From Acidobacteriota bacterium (GTDB taxonomy: Bacteria; Acidobacteriota; Terriglobia; Acidiferrales; UBA7541), in NCBI GenBank assembly GCA_003133505.1, contig PKXT01000293.1, positions 17,676 to 23,494 on the forward strand: a stretch of DNA of 5,819 bases, written 5' to 3'. The notes beneath the pieces are model-generated. The model made no database searches. It was not told the origin of the DNA and worked only from the letters and a program-made list of their open reading frames with translations. The position numbers were made by a program, and so were the translations under genes. Positions 1 through 5,444 of the stretch are shown in pieces. Position 1 is the stretch's first letter. Every line of letters starts with the position of its first letter.

Positions 1-635
1 TTTCTTGCGACGTGAATCTCCAATCCATCAATTCCGGCAGGATTTAGCCTTTCCCCAGTCAGAATAAAGTGGGCTGCCAGGAAAACAAGATCGTCAATTC
101 TTGGGTGACCGCTAGGGTAACCAATTTCCAGAAATGTTCCGGCTGGATTCTGTATGTGCCCCCCAAGCAATACAAATTTCTGATTCTTGCGACGATGAAA
201 GATTGCAATAATGCCAGACTCCTTTTTAAAGAAAATCTTGAATGCCTCGCCTTTTTCCGCATGCACCGCAATGAGAGAGGTGTTACTAGAAAACTCCAGG
301 GATTCTCCTCTCTCCGCTTCCGGTATGCATGTCCACCTTGCATTAACAAGCGCTTCAATAGGGCCAACATACTCGCCCCAAACTGAATCCAATTCCTCAG
401 CGATGCCTTGACTGACATATTGGGCGCCGTCCCACCCGCCGCAGGCTATTGCTATGGTCTTTGCCTTGTTGAAGACAATTTTATCGGCCCCATACTGTCC
501 GATATGAATGGAATCGGTCTCTAATGCGATACGCTCATCAGATCTCTTTAGGCTTTCGGAAGTAAGGGTTACCTGTTTGTTGTCCGTTGCTATCAGGACA
601 CCGTCCTGTGCTCCCAGAATTACCTGCAGCGTCAT
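1..635 (-). CDS. Proteasome/HslV/Anbu-like Ntn hydrolase, 3' end outside window (partial)
   Basis: The minus strand is open without a stop from an ATG at 635 to the window edge (211 codons seen). The start is supported by an AAGGAGGAG ribosome binding site at 653-645. The product begins MTLQVILGAQDGVLIATD. If Met is removed, as expected before Thr, the chain starts with Thr1 and has Asp at position 17, the spacing of the proteasome beta catalytic pair. A GADKIVFNKAKTIAIACGG block then matches the Lys33 region of the fold (K-I-x-x-I-x-x-x-I-A-x-x-G), here about 18 residues later than usual, and is followed by DGAQYVSQGIAEEL, like the helix after that strand. Near the edge NPAGIDGLEIHVAR resembles the final glycine turn and strand. 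Known of the fold: N-terminal Thr acts as nucleophile in self-compartmentalised peptidases. Inferred here: a possible threonine peptidase, substrate unknown. Base composition is more AT-rich than the DUF58 gene beside it. Not clearly HslV or a 20S subunit; fold call moderate. Confidence 0.62.
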   Translation of the reverse strand, partial: MTLQVILGAQDGVLIATDNKQVTLTSESLKRSDERIALETDSIHIGQYGADKIVFNKAKTIAIACGGWDGAQYVSQGIAEELDSVWGEYVGPIEALVNARWTCIPEAERGESLEFSSNTSLIAVHAEKGEAFKIFFKKESGIIAIFHRRKNQKFVLLGGHIQNPAGTFLEIGYPSGHPRIDDLVFLAAHFILTGERLNPAGIDGLEIHVAR

Positions 636-753
636 AGGCGCAAGCTCCTCCTTGCGGGCGTTAGCCTACCTCTTTAGGTGCTGGATTGGAAGCAATATAA
701 GGCTGCTAACCGGGCAGTCTGCGGCATTCATTTCCAGACTCACGCAGAGCCGG
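636..753. other. Intergenic gap between the DUF58 and Ntn-hydrolase-like genes
   Basis: There are 118 bases between the DUF58 stop and the next minus-strand start. This is longer than an operon junction would need, so the downstream gene may have its own promoter. A TATATT hexamer (minus strand, 699-694) could be a -10 box, but no fitting -35 hexamer lies 15-18 bases upstream. No clear terminator (stem plus T-run) is visible. Besides the ribosome binding site, nothing else can be supported. Confidence 0.4.
645..653 (-). promoter_or_regulatory. Ribosome binding site of the Ntn-hydrolase-like gene
   Basis: On the minus strand the bases read AAGGAGGAG, an extended match to the anti-Shine-Dalgarno sequence, ending 9 bases before the ATG at 635. 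It decides the start of this gene, and so places Thr as the second codon. It is the strongest ribosome binding site seen in the window. Confidence 0.7.
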
Positions 754-2178
754 CTAGAGCGCGTCAAAAAAAATGACGTGCGACGACGTCCATAGTATTG
801 CCGGCACGCTCGCGGGGGCGCGTCCGGTAAGAATTATCTTGAACAGATCCGGATACTCGGAGAGCGATTCCAGAAAGCCGGCGGCATTGCCGTTTGGTTT
901 AACCTCACCTGAGTCAACGGCTCGCGATTCTGAACTTGCCGGGACGAAAGAATCGGATTCGGGCTGGATAATGGCCAGTTCACGAAGCGCTGAGTAGATC
1001 ATTTCATGCGCGGGCGCCATGGCCGTGGCCGCGCGCGGTGTGCGCAGCTGGGCTATCGCCTCAACCTCCGAGAAATGCCACGCGAGGCTGGCCGCCACGC
1101 TTACGACCCGTTCAAAACGCTCGCGAAATAGGGCGTCATCCGCCGTTGTGCCGGCGAAACTCGACGCGTTCCCGCCGGAAAATGAATCCAGCGCGATGAT
1201 CACCCGCCGTTCGTCTTCGCGGGCAAACTCCCGCACCTTCAGCGCGCCTGTCCGCGCCGATGCGCGCCAGCTTACGAACCGGACGCTATCGCTCTGCTGG
1301 TAATCGCGCAACGAATGTAGCTCATGCCCGCGCCCGCGATAGAATCCCGCAATCTCGCCCCCGAGCAGCGCGAGCAATTCGGAAAACATTTCCGTACGCG
1401 CTACATGCGGATAAACGAGGATTTCCCTCCGCCACTCCACTCGCCGGGTTTTTTCGATGAAGCCGAAAGGGAACCGCGTGCTGATCCCTAGCCCCTCCTG
1501 ATGCCATGCCCCGCGCCGGGGAAAAAGCATTTTCACCGGCTGTATCACCGACGCATTGGCCGCAACGTGCGGGAAATAGACCGGCCGCGAAAGCATCTCT
1601 GTCACTTTTGGGTCACCCTTGCTCTTCGCTGTCGAACGCCCATCGCTTACCGACAACGAAAACGACGGCAACCAAAGTTTCTCATTGGCCAGTTCCATGC
1701 GGCCTTCCACGGCCTGCCCGGCAAAAATGTGCTCGGGTAATTCGAAATCCAAATGAATTCCCGAAAGAACAATTCGCGATAAGACGCCGGAAACCAGAAT
1801 CCCCGCCAGCAGGCAGGAGAGAACCAGGAACAGCAAATTGTTCCCGGTGTTTACCGCGGCCAGCACAAGCACCGACACCGCGCCCAGATAAAATAGCCCT
1901 TCGCGAGTGAGATGGTAATCAAGCTGGTAGGTCAGCCAGCGCAGGCTGGTGCGTCGCGCCATTTTCGGCACAATGGCGACTGCGACCCACGCCGCCATTC
2001 CCAGCGCGGTAATCGCCGCCCCCGCGCCCAGCCAGAATCGTCCCATCTCTGAAGCGGCGGCCGAAAAGAGCGCCAGCAGAAACGCCAGCGCCAGCACTCC
2101 AATGGCTGTCGCGAACGCTTGCCACGCCGGTAAATCACCAGGAAAAAAGCGCCGGCGAAGTGCGGAAACTGTTGGCAT
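754..2178 (-). CDS. DUF58 domain membrane protein, partner of MoxR
   Basis: The 474-residue product has four hydrophobic segments in the first 140 residues (about 20-42, 47-71, 93-113 and 114-138), so it is membrane-anchored with a large soluble part behind. Residues about 283-331 carry the DUF58 signature: GRGHELHSLRDYQQSDS, then W304-R-A-S-A-R-T, then V315-R-E-F and an E-D-E-R-R-V-I-I-A-L-D stretch. DUF58 proteins are usually encoded beside MoxR ATPases and are thought to be client or scaffold proteins of the chaperone; the exact role is unknown. The start at 2178 is the first possible ATG, since an in-frame TAG lies 15 bases before it. No good ribosome binding site is seen, so translation may be coupled to moxR, whose stop is 32 bases upstream. 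The last codons hold eight consecutive T. Reading frame intact; family call secure. Confidence 0.9.
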   Translation of the reverse strand: MPTVSALRRRFFPGDLPAWQAFATAIGVLALAFLLALFSAAASEMGRFWLGAGAAITALGMAAWVAVAIVPKMARRTSLRWLTYQLDYHLTREGLFYLGAVSVLVLAAVNTGNNLLFLVLSCLLAGILVSGVLSRIVLSGIHLDFELPEHIFAGQAVEGRMELANEKLWLPSFSLSVSDGRSTAKSKGDPKVTEMLSRPVYFPHVAANASVIQPVKMLFPRRGAWHQEGLGISTRFPFGFIEKTRRVEWRREILVYPHVARTEMFSELLALLGGEIAGFYRGRGHELHSLRDYQQSDSVRFVSWRASARTGALKVREFAREDERRVIIALDSFSGGNASSFAGTTADDALFRERFERVVSVAASLAWHFSEVEAIAQLRTPRAATAMAPAHEMIYSALRELAIIQPESDSFVPASSESRAVDSGEVKPNGNAAGFLESLSEYPDLFKIILTGRAPASVPAILWTSSHVIFFDAL

Positions 2179-2210
2179 TAAAGGAGTGTTCTAACTTGGA
2201 GATGCCGTCA

Positions 2211-3233
2211 TCATACAGGCACGGGAACCGACGCCGCTATCTCGGCCAGAATTTCCGCGGCGTGGTCCGATTTGGCCCCAGTGAAGTTGCGCGCCGATGT
2301 TTGCGGCGAACCATTCGAAGTTGCTTGGCTGGAGTGCGTCGCGGGGTGCGCAAAAATATGTCGCGAATTTACTACCACGCGATGCGCGAGCACCGGCGCG
2401 AGGAGTTGTTTGAAGTCATCCGGCAGGCAATAGGTGCGCCCCAGAATCCACGCCCGGGCCTGCGCTGCGCGCCGCAGCATCAGCGCTCCTCGCGGACTCA
2501 CCCCCAGGCTCAACTGCTCCGATCTCCGTGTACGCTCCACAATGTCCATCGCATAATCCAGCAGGCTTTCATCCACCCGAACGGCCGCCGCTTCCTCCTG
2601 CATTTCCAGCACGTCCGGCGCTTGCAATTCCACCAGAGGCCGCCCCGTGGTTCCAATCGCAGCTCCCGACCCGTTTCGCAGAATATCTTTTTCACTCTCC
2701 CTCGACGGATAGCCCATTGAGAGCCGCATCAGAAACCGATCGAGCTGTGATTCGGGCAATGGATAAGTGCCATGATGCTCCGCCGGATTCTGCGTCGCCA
2801 CCACCAGGAAGGGCTGCGGCACCGGATACGTCCGCCCATCCACGGTCACCTGGCCTTCGTTCATCACTTCCAGCAGCGCCGATTGCGTCTTCGGCGTGGT
2901 GCGGTTGATTTCATCGGCCAGCACCACGTTGGCGAAAATAGGGCCGGGTTTGAACTCGAATTCCTGCCGCGCGGGATGAAATATGCTGACCCCAATCACG
3001 TCGCCCGGCAGCATGTCCGAGGTAAATTGAATCCGCTGAAACGTGCAGTGGAACGATTGCGCCAGGGCCTGCGCCAGCGTCGTCTTGCCCACTCCCGGCA
3101 CGTCCTCAATCAGCAGATGCCCGCGCGCAATCAGCGTGATCAGGGCCAGCTCGATTACGTCGTCCTTGCCCTTCACCGCGCGTCCAATGGACGCCCGCAG
3201 TTCGCCAATCCTGTTTTGCGTGGCTGTAATCAT
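2211..3233 (-). CDS. MoxR family AAA+ ATPase
   Basis: The 340-residue product has every AAA+ element in order: Walker A EDVPGVGKTT (K50, T51), Walker B VVLADEINR (D107, E108), sensor 1 VVATQNP (N149), the arginine-finger segment ESQLDRF (R166) and sensor 2 GVSPRGA (R248). The wording of these motifs is that of the MoxR branch. MoxR proteins are cytoplasmic ATPases thought to act as chaperones in maturation of metal centres or envelope complexes, often with a DUF58 or VWA partner; here the DUF58 gene follows directly. The start is an ATG with GGGAGG (3251-3246) 12 bases upstream, a rather long spacing. Oddity: residues about 294-320 form an S/T/N/Q-rich stretch between the usual VLAHRVVVNS segment and the C-terminal helix (AAEILAEIAASVPVPV), where most relatives go straight on. 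The gene is followed by adjoining TGA TGA codons. Family call secure; client unknown. Confidence 0.94.
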   Translation of the reverse strand: MITATQNRIGELRASIGRAVKGKDDVIELALITLIARGHLLIEDVPGVGKTTLAQALAQSFHCTFQRIQFTSDMLPGDVIGVSIFHPARQEFEFKPGPIFANVVLADEINRTTPKTQSALLEVMNEGQVTVDGRTYPVPQPFLVVATQNPAEHHGTYPLPESQLDRFLMRLSMGYPSRESEKDILRNGSGAAIGTTGRPLVELQAPDVLEMQEEAAAVRVDESLLDYAMDIVERTRRSEQLSLGVSPRGALMLRRAAQARAWILGRTYCLPDDFKQLLAPVLAHRVVVNSRHIFAHPATHSSQATSNGSPQTSARNFTGAKSDHAAEILAEIAASVPVPV

Positions 3234-3245
3234 TGGGGTGTCAGT

Positions 3246-3251
3246 CCTCCC
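3246..3251 (-). promoter_or_regulatory. Ribosome binding site of moxR
   Basis: The minus strand reads GGGAGG, 12 bases before the ATG at 3233. The spacing is longer than optimal, but no better candidate lies near this or another in-frame start. Confidence 0.5.
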
Positions 3252-3279
3252 AAATGCATTGCCGCGGCATGGATGTGGT

Positions 3280-3308
3280 TTGCAATTCCATGGCCCTTCT
3301 GCTACAAA
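3280..3308 (+). promoter_or_regulatory. Probable sigma-70-type promoter of tRNA-Val
   Basis: TTGCAA (3280-3285) and TACAAA (3303-3308) each match four of six bases of the -35 and -10 consensus, and are separated by exactly 17 bases. The -10 box ends 12 bases before the mature tRNA 5' end, leaving room for a short leader. The -35 hexamer is palindromic, so it could in principle also serve moxR on the other strand, but no convincing -10 is seen in that direction. Confidence 0.5.
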
Positions 3309-3320
3309 CGCTTCAAGCGG

Positions 3321-3396
3321 GGGCGATTAGCTCAGTGGTTAGAGCGCTCCCCTCACACGGGAGAGGTCCGAGGTTCAAGTCCTTGATCGCCCACCA
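3321..3396 (+). tRNA. tRNA-Val (anticodon CAC)
   Basis: A 76-base gene folds as a full cloverleaf. The acceptor stem GGGCGAT (3321-3327) pairs with ATCGCCC (3386-3392), followed by discriminator A and an encoded CCA (3394-3396). The D stem is GCTC/GAGC (3330-3333 with 3342-3345). The anticodon stem is CTCCC/GGGAG with loop CTCACAC, giving anticodon CAC at 3354-3356, which reads the valine codon GTG. The T stem is CGAGG/CCTTG with one G-U pair and the T loop is TTCAAGT. All stems are intact and there is no intron. It stands alone, divergent from moxR. Confidence 0.97.
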
Positions 3397-3693
3397 TTTT
3401 CGCATTCCCGCTTGCCCTTCGTTCCGTTTCGCCGGATTCCAACCACGTGGTATTCGTTATGGCGACGCCGGTTTTGCGAATGCTCTCTCTCTATTCGAGG
3501 CGCCCGCCGGTGATTTCGTTGCGCGCCATTCCTTCATTGTAGCGGGCCATCCTCGTCACACGAACGTCAAGCCTGCGATTGTAGCCGAATCGCCATTGCC
3601 ATCACGATTGCGAGCGGTATCACAAACAACATTGCAATTCCCGTTGAAATGCCGATTGAAAATACAGGTTAGAGGCTACCCGTTGAATTCCAA
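3397..3693. other. 297-base stretch without a convincing gene
   Basis: Between the tRNA and the DUF4149 gene no reading frame shows protein-like composition along its length; the long plus-strand frame across it also runs through the tRNA and has no family features. A perfect 10-base palindrome ACCACGTGGT lies at 3442-3451, with no T-run to make it a terminator. On the minus strand a 21-codon, strongly hydrophobic frame runs from ATG at 3632 to TGA at 3567, without a ribosome binding site. A promoter for the DUF4149 gene is expected here, but none can be named with confidence. Confidence 0.5.
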
Positions 3694-4179
3694 ATGACCG
3701 GCTTCCTTCGATTTCTTCAAATTTTTTCGCTGGGAACCTGGCTCGGTGGAATCATGTTCTTCAGCTTTATCCTGGCCCCCTCTGCTTTTGGACTGCTCTC
3801 CAGCCGCGATCAAGCCGGCATTCTCGTTGGTTTTTCCCTCGGACGCCTGCACGTTATGGGAATTATTATGGGATTGGTTTACCTGGCCGCGATGGTTTCG
3901 CTCGCTCTGTTTGCTACCTCAGCGCGCAGCTCTTTCGGGGGCCTTGCCCGTCTCGCCGCGCTTATCGTTGTCCTGATGATCCTGCTTACTGCGGCGTCAA
4001 ACTGGGGAGTTTCGCCGCGCCTCCGCGTTCTGCGCCAGCAAATGGGCTCAGTGGATGCAACGCCTCTCGAAAATCCCCTCCGTACCCAATTCGACCGCCT
4101 CCACCAGATGTCCGTGCGCCTCGAAGGTGGCGTCCTCCTTCTCGGCCTCGCCGCCCTCTACCTCACCGCCCGTCAATAA
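3694..4179 (+). CDS. DUF4149 (TMEM205-like) integral membrane protein
   Basis: The 161-residue product has four hydrophobic segments: about 8-32, 54-74, 84-103 and 143-157. Segment 1 holds LGTWLGGIMFFSFILAPSAF, the family-typical tryptophan-glycine and APxxF pattern. The loop before the last helix holds the typical FDRLHQMSVRLEG (133-145). Eukaryotic TMEM205 shares this domain; the biochemical role of the bacterial members is unknown. The frame is intact and the length is normal. The ATG at 3694 puts the first helix right at the N-terminus, as in relatives, although the only purine-rich stretch (AGAGG, 3671-3675) lies too far upstream for a good ribosome binding site. The ASCH-domain gene follows 18 bases after the stop on the same strand, so the two may be cotranscribed. 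Confidence 0.84.
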   Translation: MTGFLRFLQIFSLGTWLGGIMFFSFILAPSAFGLLSSRDQAGILVGFSLGRLHVMGIIMGLVYLAAMVSLALFATSARSSFGGLARLAALIVVLMILLTAASNWGVSPRLRVLRQQMGSVDATPLENPLRTQFDRLHQMSVRLEGGVLLLGLAALYLTARQ

Positions 4180-4197
4180 AGGTAAATGCCTATATGA

Positions 4198-4534
4198 ATG
4201 AGATGTATCAGCCTTAGACAACCCTACGCGTATCTGATTTTACATAGTGATAAGGACGTCGAAAATCGCTCGCGGCTTACCCACTATCGGACCGCTGGCA
4301 ATTCACGCCTCTCTGACTGTTAACTACGAAGCCTGTCGCAGGTACGGACTAGACCCGGAGAAGTTGCCCACAGGCGAAGTGCTAGGCACGGTGGAAGTGT
4401 ACGATTGCATTAGGAATTCAAAGTCCAAGTGGGCGCAACGTGGACGGTATCACTGGCTCCTGCGGAATCCCAAACGGCTGCAGAAATATATTCCGGCTTG
4501 CGGCAATTCTTTCATCTTCTGGGTTGGCCTGTAG
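4198..4534 (+). pseudogene. ASCH-domain protein gene broken by a two-base deletion
   Basis: Two plus-strand frames encode the two halves of one small ASCH protein. The first starts at ATG 4198 (MRCISLRQPYAYLILHS, then DKDVENRSRLTHY) and is in frame up to 4287. The second takes over at 4289 with GPLAIHASLTVNYEACRRYG, later LPTGEVLGTVEVYDC and YHWLLRNPKRLQKYIP, to TAG at 4532-4534. One base (C4288) is left of what should be an arginine codon (THY-R-GPLAIHAS), so two bases are missing; the repaired protein would have 112 residues. ASCH domains have a PUA-like fold and are thought to bind RNA or act on modified nucleosides. The signature GxKxxExR is seen as SDKDVENR, with Ser for Gly. Unrepaired, frame one stops at TAA 4321-4323, giving about 41 residues. 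The GTG at 4247 also opens the second frame but lies inside the coding region of the first. No good ribosome binding site is seen. Confidence 0.8.
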
Positions 4535-4613
4535 CCTTCTCACCTGCGTTCTAATCTCTTGTTTTGATTTCTTAAGGCCCGCAGCCTCACCTGCCAGTCT
4601 CCGCCCGCGCGGC

Positions 4614-5409
4614 TTACCCCGTGGCTGTTGCATGTTGGCTTTGCCGGTTCGCGAGGCATCCGGCGAGAATCCACGCCGCCCCCACTGCGGCTAAATTGTA
4701 CGCGTTGCCGCCCCAGGCTGTCTGGTCATGGGGAGAAGTGAAGATCATGGGCGCTAATACCGCCCCGCTAAAAACCAAGAGCATCAGGGCGAGTAACCGG
4801 GCAGCCACAACATCCAGAATGCCGGAGACGATTGCGACACCCGCGAGCACGAAGCATATCCCCGTTACTACCGTCCAAAAAGCTCCTCCCAAGGGCATCC
4901 ACCCCGGCACCAAGGGCGCCACGTCCTTAACGCCACCCAAGTGCGCCAACCTGAAATCAATCGTGCAGAATCCAAATGTCCAACGAGCGATGAGGGCCAC
5001 TCTCCGCGGCCATAACGAATCGCCCGTTGTCAGCGACGCCCAGACGACCGCTCCCGCGGCCACCAGGATGAGATGCTGCCCAACCCCACCCATCACGCCA
5101 AAGCAGACGGAGATATGAAAACCAAGCACCCGCGGCGCCGTTTAGAATCGAGGCAGCCAGAAGATCGCAAAGATGAAATAGACGATGGCGAGCGCCGCCG
5201 CGCCAGGCGCGAGCGGAACGGCGCCACAAAATCGCCGCCCCCGCTACGATTAGCCAGACGGCGGTGATATACGCGAATACCTCGCGGCCAGGGACGTTGT
5301 CGCCGAAGGCCTGGATCGGTTGATGGCCGCTCTCAAATTCGCCCCACACAAGGTTGATGATTCCCGCTGCGATAGCCGCTACCCCATAGACGTACGTGCC
5401 CAACGTCAT
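4614..5409 (-). pseudogene. DoxX-like multi-helix membrane protein gene with frameshift and internal stop
   Basis: The first part reads MTLGTYVYGVAAIAAGIINL from ATG 5409 and stays in frame to W-R-R-S-A-R-A. An extra C at about 5207-5206 shifts it; dropping it gives ARAGAAALAIVYFIFAIFW without a break. The new frame then meets TAA at 5144-5142 (in L-P-R-F-stop-T-A-P-R-V-L-G-F) and stays open to TAA at 4616-4614. Repaired, the product would have about 264 residues and seven or so hydrophobic segments. Both halves show the same layout (helix, short hydrophilic loop, helix pair), suggesting an internal duplication. The C-terminal HDQTAWGGNAYNLAAVGAAW pattern resembles DoxX-like proteins, whose role is mostly unknown. 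A GTG at 5448 is an in-frame alternative start that overlaps the glycosylase stop as GTGA, but similarity to a membrane protein begins at the ATG. The family name is tentative; the lesions are seen directly. Confidence 0.72.
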
Positions 5410-5444
5410 TTTGCCGTTGTTTTCCGGATCACCCTGTAAGCGAG

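Noticed and set aside
59..418. Minus-strand 119-codon frame
   Set aside because: It is a shifted reading of the Ntn-hydrolase-like gene; its product is Arg/Leu-rich without domain features, while the frame from 635 has a strong ribosome binding site and fold-like motifs.
694..699. TATATT as -10 box for the Ntn-hydrolase-like gene
   Set aside because: No -35-like hexamer lies at 15-18 bases upstream, so a promoter call is not supported.
2160..2720. Plus-strand 186-codon frame opposite the moxR end and DUF58 start
   Set aside because: Antisense shadow with Arg-rich composition and no domain pattern.
2772..3386. Plus-strand 204-codon frame opposite moxR
   Set aside because: It is antisense to a secure MoxR gene and rich in Arg/His, as expected for the complement of a GC-rich gene.
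3442..3451. ACCACGTGGT palindrome as terminator of the tRNA gene
   Set aside because: It has no loop of usable size and no T-run follows.
3233..3697. Plus-strand 154-codon frame across the tRNA
   Set aside because: It runs straight through the tRNA-Val gene and its translation shows no family-like pattern.
4247..4534. GTG start at 4247 as the true start of a 95-residue protein
   Set aside because: The first 14 residues come from the wrong frame over sequence that encodes the conserved ASCH N-terminus in frame with ATG 4198.
4418..4633. Minus-strand 71-codon frame between the convergent genes
   Set aside because: It overlaps the ASCH gene end in antisense and has no ribosome binding site or recognisable domain; only the 14-base repeat to the glycosylase tail is notable.
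4621..5118. Plus-strand 165-codon frame opposite the DoxX-like gene
   Set aside because: Pro/Thr/Ala-rich complement of a membrane protein gene; the minus strand carries clear membrane segments.
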